64,000 nucleotides of DNA from positions 606,805 to 670,804 of the forward strand of contig BCIM01000001.1 in assembly GCA_039545315.1 (NCBI GenBank), written 5' to 3'. A program made the translations under genes and the position numbers. The notes beneath the pieces are model-generated. The model was not told the DNA's origin. It worked only from the letters and a program-made list of their open reading frames with translations, and searched no databases. Shown piece by piece: positions 10,756-21,907 of the stretch. The stretch's first letter is position 1, and each line of letters opens with the position of its first letter. The stretch is from Kondoa malvinella (lineage: Eukaryota; Basidiomycota; Agaricostilbomycetes; Agaricostilbales; Kondoaceae).

Positions 10756-13147
10756 ATGGTATGTGCTCATCGAACTCGCGTCGCTATGCTGATCAATGCT
10801 TTGCAGGGCATCCCTACCGTATTTCTCCTTCGCCCGCCCTGAATGCATAGATGCTGATGTCTATGTACAGCTCTGGTCGCATCTCTACGAGACTGCAGAG
10901 TATAGTAAGTCTCTCCACCTCTGCGTTGATTCGCTCTGACTGGTCTATGCAGCACACAAAGACCAACTCGCCATCAAAGCTTTCGCGAAACGAACGGGCG
11001 AACGAACGCTTCGACTAGGCGTAGACGCGCCCATGTGGTTCGCTCACGCTAATTCTATTCCACATACGGGCGGTGCGAATCCTGTCCTGCGCGTCTTGTA
11101 CGATCGACTGGCTCATTATCTCTCGCATGGCATTTCGCTGCTCTTTGTCTTTGATGGGCATCTCAAACCTTCTTTCAAAAGGAATCAGTATGTTGGTGCT
11201 GGTAGAGTGGCCTTTAAGCGATCTGTATGTCTACTTTCTTGCAATCTTGAGCAAGTCCAAGTATTATGCTAGTTCATCCAGGCGGTGGAAGCCTTTGGTT
11301 TTCAATGGCTAGACGCACCAGGTGAAGCAGAAGCAGAACTAGCGCACCTCTCTCGAACAGACCAAATCGACTATGTCCTTTCAGACGATATCGATACCCT
11401 CCTATTCGGCGCAAAGAAGATGATGCGCAATCCGAGCAAACATCTTTCTGGCAATGAAGGCATGGCCAAACGTAAAGCCGCGGCTGAGAAGGGTGTAGAG
11501 GTGGTCAGATTGAGCCAAAAGGCGATTGAAGCGCAAATTGTCATCTATGATTCAGACAAGATTTCGGAACAGCTTGATCTGACTAGAGGCGGTTTGATCC
11601 TGATCGGTTTGATGAGCGGAGGTGATTATGATAGTAGGTCTACTCTTACCTGTTTTAGCTTGATCTGATCTTTTTCAGCCGGCGGTCTGAAAGGCTGTGG
11701 AACAGTCATCTCGATCGCTCTAGCCAAAGCAGGCTTCGGCGACCAGCTCCTCTCCATCTACAACGAACGTGAATCAGACTCGACCTTTCGTCATGCCGTT
11801 CATGACTGGCGGGAAGAGCTCAAAACCGAACTGCGCACCAATTCTCGAGGCTACCTGCCTTCTAAACGTAAAGCTCTAGCAGACGACATTCCCCTTACAT
11901 TTCCTAACCTCAGTCTACTGGCGTCCTATGCCGATCCAGCTACTACGAAATCCCATCCTCAGCTCGCACAAGATCTAGATTGGCAGAAAGAACCTTGCCT
12001 CGGCGACATTGTTGATTTTCTGCAAGAACACCTCGAATTGACCTACAATGACATTTACAAGAAACTACCGCTCCTATATAAAGGCGCGTGCTTCTACATT
12101 GCTCGACAGAAACTGTTGCATCCTGAAGATCTGCTCGGTTTATCGAAAGTCCGCTTCGAAGACCTATGGGAATCAATATGCAGTAGAAGAACGAGCGATA
12201 ATACGGGTGGATTGTATGAATACCGCGTCAATGTGGATCCTGCTCGACTATGGAAGAAGGTCAAGAATTGCTTTGAAGGAGCGGATGATAACTTAGGCAA
12301 AGCAGCAATGAGGAAAGAAGAAGAGGCTGCTTTGCAAAGGCAGTCGCAGATTGATGCGGGTGTTGAGGCGCTAGATGAAGAAGAGAAGGAGCGGCAGAGC
12401 AGGGTCGTTGATCCGGTCGCGAGCTATAGAGAGTGGATACCTGCTGCTTTGGTCAAGCTTGTTGCTGGAGATATGAAGGAAGAGTATGAAAGATTGGTAC
12501 ATGAGAAGGAAGTCGAGAAAGCAGAGGCATTGAAGCGGAAAGAAGCAAGGGCAAGAGGGGAGAAAGTGCCGTGCAAATCTCCCGTCAAGAAGTCTCCAGT
12601 TAAGAAGAGAGTGGCTAAGCAGAAGACTGTCGAAGTCGAGTCGAGTCCGCCTGAATATGCCGCAAGCAAGAAGCGAGCGTCCCTGGAGCACACCTCGCCG
12701 TTGGATGCGTGGGAAGAGCAAGATAGATTGTCTCGATCCGCTTCAACTTCCAAGCAACCTATTCCTTCATCCTCTACTGTTCTGTCGGACTCTGATCTCG
12801 AGCTGCTCGAAAGGCCTAGTCCGCCTAAATCGCCCAAGAAGAACCGGAAGCAAGTTCTCGCCCGCAAACCAGCTTACACAGAGCTATCAGACGATGACGA
12901 TCTACCAGACCTGCATTCACTGCCTCCACTGTCTCAGAAGCCTGTAAACAAGACGCTCACTGGCAAAAAGGTACCATTGCCAAGAGTGGTGTCGAAAGAC
13001 AAGCAGCCATCTCCGCCAACAGCTCAGCCCATGCTCACTGGCTTCAAGTCTTCAAAAGCTGGTAAAGCAACTGTCAAGCCATGCGCAGCGGCAAAGAAGT
13101 CTGCTCCTCCGCCGAACAGAGTGATTATCGACCTAGATTCAGATTGA
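10756..13147 (+). CDS. GEN1/YEN1-like Holliday junction resolvase (XPG family)
   Basis: Six exons: 10756..10758, 10807..10818, 10871..10904, 10953..11224, 11282..11633, 11679..13147; 2142 bases, 713 residues. The first exon codes only for the initiator Met, and the next one for GIPT, giving the XPG-type start MGIPTLW. Metal-binding acids are visible: VDAP (Asp41), FDGH (Asp84), GEAEAE (122-126), SDDIDTLLFG (142-151) and GGDYD, followed by a helix-hairpin segment (GGLKGCGTVISIALAK). The C-terminal third is charged, with KSPVKKSPVKKR as a probable nuclear signal and several SP and acidic patches. Family knowledge: GEN1/YEN1 cut four-way junctions symmetrically to separate sister chromatids. The length and the chromodomain-like middle region fit GEN1 better than FEN1 or EXO1. 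Confidence 0.87.
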
Positions 13148-13378
13148 ATGTGTGGGTGGGCGTCTTTTGGAATTCTGTTGGATGTCTTTTAGGCTCATTA
13201 TGTACATTCAGACTTTATGTCGCCTAGCTTGTCTCTTGCTGTTGTCCAGGCTGCAGATGCCGATAGCTTCGAAGGTTGAAGGCATGCATTGACTGTGCGA
13301 ACTAATACAAGCCCGCTAAGCGTTCGAGCTCGACGCGTGATGTCACTTTCTTGCCCAGACGACCAAACCCACAAAAAC

Positions 13379-14204
13379 ATGGCTCGTACAAAGGTAGCTT
13401 GAAATCTGTAGAGCGTTTAAAGATGTACTGACGTGTATGACGCGCAGCAAACCTCGCGAAAGAGCAGTAAGTACCAAAAAGCTCTCGCGTCTCCTTTCGC
13501 TTATACACCTTCAACCTAAGCTGGAGGCAAAGCTCCGCGCAAGCCACTGAAAGCTACGAAGGACGAATCTAGCGAAGATGCCGGGAACGAAGCACCATCA
13601 CGTAGAGCACCAAGAAAGCAACTCGCTGCCAAACCAGAGCCCAAAGCAAAGAAAGAAGAGCCTGAGAAATCAGCTGCGAGTTAAGAGCACTTCCCAAGCG
13701 AGGACAATGAGGAGCCAGAGGAAGGCGAGACGAAAGAAAGCGAACCCGAGGCAGAAGTCGTTCAGCAGCCCAAGGCACGCGCGCATGGTAAGGCCTTATT
13801 CTGATAGAACCCTATCGAGGCTAATATAGCGAGTGCAATTTGAGGTAAAGCACCTCGCAAGCAGCTAGCGGCGAAAGCTGTTAGGAAGCCTGCACCTGTA
13901 TATAATCCCGACGAAGATGAAGGCGACGAAGACCCAGAGGAAGAGCAGGCCAAGAAAGAAGAGAGCGAGGAACAGGCAGCGCCTCAATACAAGTCTCGTA
14001 CTAAGACTACTTCGCGCAAAAGCAGTAAGTCTCTGCTCGGCTGACGCTGTGGTCACCTCTGATGCTAGGCGTGCAGCTGGCGGCAAGGCTCCTAGAAAAC
14101 AACTATCTGCAAAGGCCGTGCGAAGACCCGCTCCTGGTACTGCCATACAAGCTGAAGATGACAAGCAGGAAGGATCGTCAAAGAGGCGAAAGTTGGACAA
14201 CTGA
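13379..14204 (+). CDS. tandem histone H3 N-terminal tail mimic without histone fold
   Basis: Exons 13379..13393, 13448..13466, 13521..13787, 13845..14024, 14077..14204 join to 609 bases in one frame, with an in-frame TAA at 13682..13684. The protein opens MARTKQTSRKSTGGKAPRK, which is the H3 tail with Ala7 changed to Ser. Further copies follow: RAPRKQLAAK in exon 3; GKAPRKQLAAKAVRKPAP in exon 4; and SRTKTTSRKS joined to TGGKAPRKQLSAKAVRRPAP over exons 4 and 5. Acidic linkers separate them and KRRKLD ends the protein. Lysines matching H3 K4, K9, K14, K18 and K23 are kept in the long copies. No histone fold is present. The TAA would stop translation after 65 residues unless it is spliced out or read through: an 84-base intron 13602..13685 or a 45-base intron 13680..13724 would keep the frame. 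Inference: a decoy, scaffold or competing substrate for enzymes and readers of the H3 tail. Expression is unproven. Confidence 0.75.
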
Positions 14205-15071
14205 ACCAGCAACACGATTCTCAAACGTGTATCTTTCTGCTTCCTTCCTGTTTTGAATTCGTCTCTTGCTTTCGAGGTGAGGATAATTGCTATCACTGCC
14301 CTTCGGATCTAATTGATTTGTCTCAAGAAGCCTCAAGACGTAGTCTCTCGCCTTAATCAATACGTAACATTTGTGCATTCGTTCAGCCGAAGATGTCCAA
14401 GACCACACATAAAGAGAGATGGATAGCTCAATTCCTACGCAATTCTTGGGACCGGACATAGGCAATAATCTCTCTGCTATTCAAATACGAAGAGGCCGTT
14501 CCGACTTGCTTTGCGCGGCGCTCAATATGCCTTCGCCTCCATTCGGCTTGTGTCTGACCAACTTCACACGCGGTACCCTTAGTCTCTCAGTCTCTCCAGT
14601 ATTATCCTTGATCTATCCAAAGGGTACTGTCTTGTCGTATCTGAAAACCCATCACATCGATGAGCATCGATTAGCAGATGGGATTTCACTCCCTGCTAAG
14701 CGCTCCTCGTCATCACCTCTGATAATGATTAACGAGACCTGCAATGATGTCAGACCGATATGCGAAATGACTAAGAGGAGAAGAATCCTTTGTTCCCCTG
14801 CCTGTTCAGCTTTCGACTCGGTCTTCTTTCGTTCTCTCTCTTCCTCAATCAGCCATCTTCCCGTCGAGTCATACTTGTTCGTACGTACAAGAGACTCTCT
14901 CTCGCTCTTTGCTAGCAGAACGCTAATTAAGCTATCCAGGCAGCCCCATGCCACTCATCTTGCAGTCGTCAATCAGTCGATTCCTTCAACCGATATTCGA
15001 ACCAAGATCAGAACTCCTCTTCGATCTCTTCATCGACTGCTGTTATCTTCTGTTTCGCTCATTCGCAGGCA
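14205..15071. other. intergenic region with leader of next gene
   Basis: About 870 bases. A 237-codon open frame starts at 14419 but has no recognisable motif and runs into the next gene in another frame, so I do not call it. A good splice acceptor (TTTCGCTCATTCGCAG) ends at 15069, just before the next start codon, so a 5' leader intron or an extra upstream exon is possible. Confidence 0.4.
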
Positions 15072-16632
15072 ATGCAGCACGACACGGCCAACCATGCAGT
15101 CGGCGCTCCCAAAACCGAGAGTGACCATATGAACGAATGCACAGCGGCTCGCGACCGTATGCTCGTTTGCGAAAAAGCTTTGGTTGCCTGCAAGGCTGCA
15201 AGCCTTTCCAACGGAAAAGAAGTAGCAGGTATGGAAGAGCGGGTCAATGATGCGATGGCTGCGATCAAGTCTGGACAGGCGTGTCATACCGCATACTATC
15301 AATTCAAGCGAAGCTCGCAAGCCACCGAAGACTGTAAAATATTCCAGATAATTGGCAAAAGGATCTACGACTTGATGCACAATTTGTCAGATCGCACTGT
15401 CCATCACGTTCAGGAGTGGATCGTGGCAAAGAACGCCAATAATGTTAACGCCGAAGTCTGGAGTCTTTTCGCAACCCTCTTGCAACTTCGCAAGATTCCG
15501 CCTAAGGCTTATGATCAAATCGATACAAGAAGGAAGAGTCTGTATAGCAAGGTTGGGGCGCAATGGTACCAATATTCTGCAGGACATGGTGTGGCATCAA
15601 AGCAAGAGACAACTCAAGATGCCAAATGGTCATACCGTACCATGAGCTCAATGGTTACTAAACTAGTAAGTAGCACACTTTTGATGGAAAGAAGCTGATT
15701 CTAATGCTCTTCACAGAAGGATGAATTAGATTACGAATTGTCTGAATTGGTATTTGATGTTGAACATAGAAATGAGAGTAAGTCCATGCTGATGCAGTGG
15801 GAGAAAGCAAGAATCCTCGCAGAGCAAGTCATAGAGCGCCTGGTAGGTTGTCAGGCAAGCTACCTCGCTCGCTAAATGTTTGATCCCAGGCCTATGTTAA
15901 CCCTAGCGACTTCGAATCGGTATGTCTGTCCATCGCAGTAGCCTGGCATCTCGCATTGACCGATTCCCTCCCACTATAGCTACTTGAAGGTTACTTCGCT
16001 TTGACGTTGTTTTATATGTGCCGCGCGACCCACAGGACGCTGCGCACTGGGTCAACTGTTAGCTATAGGTTTGGATTGACGCTCTGGGAGATTTTGTGTA
16101 AGGGCACGGACATAGCCCGAGGCATGATGTATGTGAGTCATTATATGCTCTTTGGTCATCATCTAGATGCTAATGTTGGTCCTGAGTATAGACGCTCACT
16201 CACCCAAAGCCAAATATTGATGCTGCACCTGTGTCTCGCCAGCCGGTCGGGGAATTGTACAAGCACTTATACAAGCCAAGCAACGCTGTTGGCGATTTTC
16301 AAGAGTGGAATCCTCCCACCATGAATCGAAAGATACCTGTTTCTGCAGATCAGATCAAAACCTCCAAAATTCCATATATCGACGCTCGCAGGAAGAATCC
16401 TCCAACCACGAAGACCAACTATGAACGGCAGATGCCATCTTCTTCCAACCAGCTCAAAGACGCTAACTTCTTGCAAAGGGGAATGCCCGTTATCAAAGAG
16501 ACCTTGAAAAGTGTGAGCTTCGATGAACCCGCAGATGGCAAGGGTCCTCCACGCACAGCTAAAGAAGCGCCAAGTCGGTTGAGGTCCAGCTTGATGAACA
16601 AGCTACCTACGTTCAGCGGCCGCAGGAAATGA
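15072..16632 (+). CDS. protein of unknown function, 447 residues
   Basis: Five exons: 15072..15665, 15717..15842, 15890..15919, 15980..16132, 16192..16632; 1344 bases. The first 300 residues look mostly helical, with clustered Cys near the start (MNECTAARDR, CEKALVACKA) and a segment DELDYELSELVFDVEHRNE that could form a coiled coil. The last 150 residues are basic and low in complexity, with many Lys, Pro and Ser and the ending LPTFSGRRK. No signal peptide or membrane span is evident. I do not recognise a family. A remote BAR or F-BAR type helical bundle with a disordered tail is one possibility. The start is uncertain because an acceptor-like site lies two bases upstream of the ATG. Confidence 0.6.
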
Positions 16633-17250
16633 TATGCAGCGCTCGCTCGGGCGAAACCTCTTTGTATTTAGCTTTAGAGTTGTACCCTTAATTTCGTTGT
16701 GCTTCAAAACCATCGACAAGTAGTTTCTGTCCCATCTCGCGCCAACTCATACGCGAGTGAGCTGACACATCGAACAATGCCATATGATTGCATGCTCCGG
16801 GCCCGATTGCAGATTGGTTGAGCCACAACTCTCAATGCAGCAGACTTCTTTACACCTTAGAGACAGCCTTCAGCTGCTCGTGCCAAAGCAGACATAGGAG
16901 CAACAAAGCACAAGCATGTCTCGAGGAACAGCTGATCATTCTGACTTGAGATGAAGATAGCTGCAACATGGGCGGCTTTGCCTGAGTCCGTGAATAGCAG
17001 CTTTACGAGTATAGGAACAAAGGAGAGCAGTAGAAAGGTGGGCATGTAGATTGACTGCTCGCCCTTTGAGGGTTCTGGCACAACAGGGTTTCAAACGAAG
17101 CGTCATCGTTTTCTGTCATGCATGCATGCCCGCTGAGTCCAGCGTGAGAAACAATAGGCGCCCTTATGATTGTTGTTTAGCTCTGTCTAGTCGAGGAAGG
17201 CTGTTGAGGACCAGAGCGAATGCACCGTTAACTTGTCCAGAACGTCGAAG
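16633..17250. other. intergenic region
   Basis: About 620 bases between two genes in the same direction. I see no gene, repeat or RNA signature. Confidence 0.5.
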
Positions 17251-18472
17251 ATGAGAACCAAAGTATGCCTGAGCAGCTATCCATCATTATAGTATTGATG
17301 TATACCTTATAGGAAGTCCCTCGCCTGACTACAGGCGGCAAGAAGCCTAAAAGGTCGATATACAAAGAGGCGACTACCGACGAAGAGGATGTCTCCGATG
17401 ATTATGTGGATAGCAAGCCAAAGGTAAAAGCGCAGCCCAAGAAGCGCACCCGAAAGAGCTCGAAGAAGGCTGAAGATGAACCAGCGTCTGCCGCAGAACA
17501 GGGAAATGACGCAGAGGCTAAAGAGGAAGGCTCATCTAAGAAGCAAAAGACTGAAGGTGCTTCAGTACAGAGCAAGATAGATTGGCTGTTGAGCGAAGAA
17601 GCGCTGCATCTTGCGTATCCACCTTTACCTCAAGGCACTGGCGAGATCGACTTCCCCCAAGGTCCGCATCAAAGGCAACCACCGGAAGAATCTGCAGGCA
17701 AGGATGCTACAACAAGCAAAGAGCCTTCTGCCAAAGAAGAGGACAAAAAGGATGAATTCCTAGCCTATCCACTCGTTCCTCTTACGCCTTTCTTGACTTT
17801 GCTCTCTACTCTCTTGTTGTCTAAGCCGCTCTCCCATAACCTGCAACTGCGCACCGTCAATACGATACTGAATCCTCCGTTCAACCTTCGGACTGTTGCA
17901 GCGGTAAAAGAAGCGGGCGCAGAAGGTCTAAGGAACGCGATCTGGGAGAGCAGGACTCAACACAAGGAAAAGACGGCCGCGCAGATGTGGCAGCTGGTAG
18001 AAGATGTCATTGAAATGGAAGGGACCAAAGGCGAAGAAGCAGATAATTTGACCAAATTACGAGAGAAAGCAAAAGAGGTTGGTGTCGAAAAAGCCATCAC
18101 TGCGTTCAAAGGCATTGGACCTACTGGTGCAATAATCTTTGAACGTCGGATACAAGAATGGTGGAAAGAAGTCTATCCGTATTCAGGTAGTCATCTTGCT
18201 ATGTAGCAGTTTGCATTTCGCTGATTGCGTCCCAGATGATCGCGGTCTACAAGCGGCTGTTGAACTAGGCTTGATCAAAGAGGGTGAAGATGCAAAAGCG
18301 CTCTCCGAAGCTATCAACGGAGACCAGAACGACGAGCAAGGGCGAGCCAAGCTGGCCAGACTACGTACGTTAAACAGCAGCTGTACAAAATACTCATCGC
18401 TGAACCCGTCAGGCAGTCGATATAATGATCGGTCTACAACTTGAAAAGAAGCTCGATCAGGTGCCAAATTGA
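17251..18472 (+). CDS. basic nuclear-type protein with helix-hairpin-helix-like segment
   Basis: Four exons: 17251..17262, 17313..18186, 18236..18364, 18417..18472; 1071 bases, 356 residues. The first exon codes for only MRTK. The N-terminal 130 residues are disordered and strongly charged (KKPKRSIYKEATTDEED; PKKRTRKSSKKAEDE). From about residue 150 the protein is helical and ends in a segment containing AFKGIGPTGAIIFERR, which has the GxGxxxA hairpin turn of helix-hairpin-helix DNA-binding domains. The arrangement resembles HhH-GPD-superfamily proteins of basidiomycetes, but I do not see a clear catalytic Lys or Asp pair, so a glycosylase role is not supported. A DNA-associated role is an inference from the hairpin and the basic tail. 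Confidence 0.6.
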
Positions 18473-18607
18473 TGTCAGATGGCTAGCACGTCGCATATAT
18501 ATAGAACGCCATGCAAATGCAAGTCAACTGTACAGTATAACAACATGCTCCATACCAGACCACCTCTAAGAGTATGCTTCGTGCCGTCTTAACAAAAGTA
18601 CAGCTGT

Positions 18608-21533
18608 TCAATCATCTGTCAAATCTTGCGAATCGTCTTGTCGGTCGTTGTCAGAGTCGTCTTCATCGTCATCGATATCCATATCGTCTCGACCTGGAGG
18701 TGGTCTGGCTTGCCAGGGTGGTCTTTGCGTTGGCCGGTCGAATTCATCTGCATCCATGCCATCTGGCCGACGACCACCTGCAGCGCGCAGAGCTTGGAAT
18801 GCAGAGCCAAGTGATGCTGGAGCGGAACCGCCGAGTCTTGTTGCTGCATGATGCTGAAATCGAACTGGTCCTTGAGCAGGCGGGACAGCGCCAGGTTGTG
18901 CAAAGTTTACTGGCTGTGCTTGAGGTTGTTGTGGTTGGAAAGGTCTTCCTCTCGCTGGATTTGGCATTACAGCTCCGTTTTGACGATGAGGTCTGCCGTT
19001 TATAGGTCGGGTTGGCACTCCAGCTGGCATCTGGGTATGAACGATGTTGTTACCGCCTCGCCTTGCTCTTCGCGGTTGATGAGGCGGAGGTTGGGTACGT
19101 AAGTCCATGAAAGCATCCTGACCGTCTGGCGCTGCTGAAGTCCGCGATGTAAGGAATAAGCGTAGATTCCGCACGCCAGCTCCCGAGTAGACGCAGAATG
19201 CGTTTCGCTGATGACTGTTGAATTCCTGCACAAGACATGAGCTAAAGCATGATTGCTGTGCTTTGTAAACTCACCTTTGGCGGCGGCCTGCAGAACTTCT
19301 GTAGCTCAACGTTACGGAAAGAGGTCACGCCCGTCAAGCTGAGGTGTGTAAGCCGATTCAATCCTTGTAGTAAGTAATGGATGGCCGGCACGGAGACGTT
19401 GTCGCAATAGGATAGATGAATCCGTTCAAGTGCTTTGCGTTCGGCCAATTTGAATATCGCTTCATCTGTAAGGTTGACCACCTGCCCAAGGCTATCAGTT
19501 CTGGCAAACCATCAGCAAAAGCATAGCTCACTCGGACTAGACCTATCCGCTTCAAGCGATGCAGATTTGCCGACAGCTCAAACACGCTCATGTCGGTCAG
19601 AAGAGGGCAGCCTAATAATGTGAGTCCAATCGAGCGAGATTCAGCGAGAAACCCACAAGCCAGATCGATGTATCGTAGACGTGTACAGCTCCGCGCCAAT
19701 TGAGTAACCGCATTGTCCGTTATGCTGTACACAGGACAATTATGCTTGTAATGAGCATCATGTCCAGGCAAGCAGACTCCAACATACCTTCCCACATGAC
19801 CTAAATGCAGCGAATGTAGATGCTTGCCCAGCTTACAGATGCTCAACACGCTCTGGTCAGTCAGAGAAGTACATTTCGCCAACACCAAACTCCTGATGCG
19901 CAGCATATGAGCAATGATGCTTGCAATAGCAACGTCGGTAATGTTGGTCAGCGCCGTCAGATCCAGTAAGCGCATGCGTTCAAAGTTGCGCGACGATACG
20001 AGTATTCGAGAAAGTGATTCCACATATTCTACTCGGGAGAGTCTTGATATATCGATAATGGGGTCTGAGTCTTCTAGAGGTCCTACTACGGCACCAGAGC
20101 TGGTTTTGGCGGGAAAACCTGCATCTGTCATGCCATTGCCGCCGTTGAAGGAGAGTTCGCGTAGGTGAGATAAGCCACGCCAGATCGCCCATAAGGTCAC
20201 ATCGCTGAGTCTATTGCAGTTGATAAGGTCCAGTTCTAGCAGCTGTCGACATGATTTTGCCAGCGCGACGAGTGAGACGTCCGTTATTTGCGACACATTA
20301 CGTAGTTTTATCTGTGAGCCATGTCGGTGTACTTAGCACACAAAGATACAAGTCAGAAAGACCACTCACCCTCCGCAGCGACGGGCATCCAACAGCTATC
20401 GCTGTGATCCCGCTATCAGTCATCTTGACACACCCACTCAAATTGATCCCCTGCAACCTCGGGCAATTCGCTCCCACAGCCCACAACGCACCATCCGTCA
20501 ATTGCGAGCATTCACTGAAATCCAAAGCAACCAAATTCCGACAACTGTTCAACAAATTCACCACACCCAAATCCGTAATCACTTTGTTCCCTTGCACGGT
20601 CAGTCTTTCCAATCGCACACAAGGCGCTAGTTGACCTAATATCACATCCGTCATATCTGAACCAATCATGCTGAAATTCAACCGCTTGACAAAAGTAGCA
20701 TAAGGAAAAGTCCGATGCGTCGTAAGCGGCATATAAGGTAAGTTTGCGTCCGGTGGTGCGGCTGCATATGCTCCGCGTGAGATGACGACGAGGAAACCGA
20801 ACAGCGGAGCAGAGTGTTTGAAATTGGGTTTATGCCAAAGTAGCTCAACGCCGCATTGACACCAAGACTTGCATACGAGAATAGCGGATTTGAGATCTGA
20901 TACTGAATGTACTAGTCGGAGAATATGAAGGAGGATCTCGTGCGGTAGGGAAGAAGGTGATATTTGTTGCTGTTGATATGCGGCTGCGAAAGATAGGGCG
21001 GTCATGCTGTTTCGCTGCGAAGGTATTTCGGCGGCTTCTGGTGTTGCGGGCATTGAAATGTTGCCTGAGCCTATGATAGGTATATTGATGCTTGTCGGAA
21101 CGCCTCGAGTAGTAATGACTGAGTCGGTTCTTGATCTGTTGATCACTCCGCCGTCGGTGACTGTTCCGAAAGGCCATGGCGAGGTGTGCACAAGCGTTGT
21201 AGGTGAAGCTAATGCGGGTCTGAAAGCAACAGTATGAGAAGCGGAATGGAAGCTATGAGCAGCAACCGACTCTGTGATAGGCTCGTCATCTTCCTCTTCA
21301 TTTTCATCCGGCTCGCCTGCTGATGACTGGCCTGAAGTACTTGATGGAGAGCCAGGTCTTGACACGGGCAGATTCAAGCTCGTATCGCCAGCAGTATTGC
21401 CATCGGGAGTGAGACTTCCAGCAGAAGTGTTTGACGCATCATTTGAGCTGAAGCGATGCAGTAACCTTGGTACGAGAGGCATATTTGGCAGCGTGAGGGG
21501 TTGCCTTGAGGTAGAAGCGTCATTCTGTGCCAT
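18608..21533 (-). CDS. GRR1: GRR1-like F-box and leucine-rich-repeat protein
   Basis: Six exons: 21533..20370, 20311..19788, 19724..19657, 19611..19532, 19481..19275, 19225..18608; 2661 bases, 886 residues. A low-complexity N-terminal 190 residues is followed by an F-box (SSLPHEILLHILRLVHSVSDLKSAILVCKSW, described in two halves) and a long series of cysteine-containing LRRs of the GRR1 type, such as NLVALDFSECSQLTDGALW and GINLSGCVKMTDSGI, ending with VNLTDEAIFKLAERK and HLSLTGVTSF. The tail is Pro, Gln and Arg rich and ends in a very acidic stretch. Family knowledge: GRR1 is the substrate receptor of an SCF ubiquitin ligase that links nutrient state to G1 cyclin and regulator turnover. Length and repeat register agree with GRR1. 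Confidence 0.92.
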
Positions 21534-21907
21534 AGCATAAGTGAATTACCTGGCCAAGGGCGGGAAGAAAGCGAGTCGTTGAGCGAATAAACAGGACCAA
21601 AGCGAGCTCGAGTTCACGGATCAGGTTCAAGACGCGATTATCAAGAAGGGAGCAGAATTGATCTTCTTGCAGAAGTGTGCGAGGTCTCTTCTCTTGTTTG
21701 GTTCAAGCCGGCTGCTGTCAGAATCCCTGCGTGGGTGTCGCACAGAAGGTCCAAAGGCTGAGACCAAGCGAGACTTTGTGCAGATAGCAGGCTCGCTGTC
21801 TTGAATAAGCCTGCTAGGAAGGTGTCAGGCGCGTTTCGTGGGAGAGAAGAGAGAGAGAGACGAGATTTCGCCAAAATTGAAGTCGTTTCTTGTCACTGAA
21901 CACCACC
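21534..21907. other. divergent promoter region GRR1 / UTP11
   Basis: About 370 bases between divergent start codons. It contains a purine-rich GAGAGAGA stretch near 21848 upstream of UTP11. No coding evidence. Confidence 0.5.

Noticed and set aside
12371..12867. Minus-strand frames of 116 and 147 codons within the GEN1-like gene
   Set aside because: Shadows of the charged, repetitive C-terminal part of the nuclease.
13578..13829. Basic 83-codon frame inside the H3-tail gene
   Set aside because: It is the shifted reading of the acidic linker frame; the H3 motifs lie in the other frame with matching splice phases.
13379..14204. Reading the H3-tail gene as an ordinary histone H3 gene or its pseudogene
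   Set aside because: No trace of the histone fold follows any tail copy; instead acidic linkers and another tail copy follow, and introns and frame are kept.
14419..15132. 237-codon plus-strand open frame upstream of the unknown-function gene
   Set aside because: No recognisable domain, composition like non-coding DNA, and it overlaps the better supported gene in a different frame.
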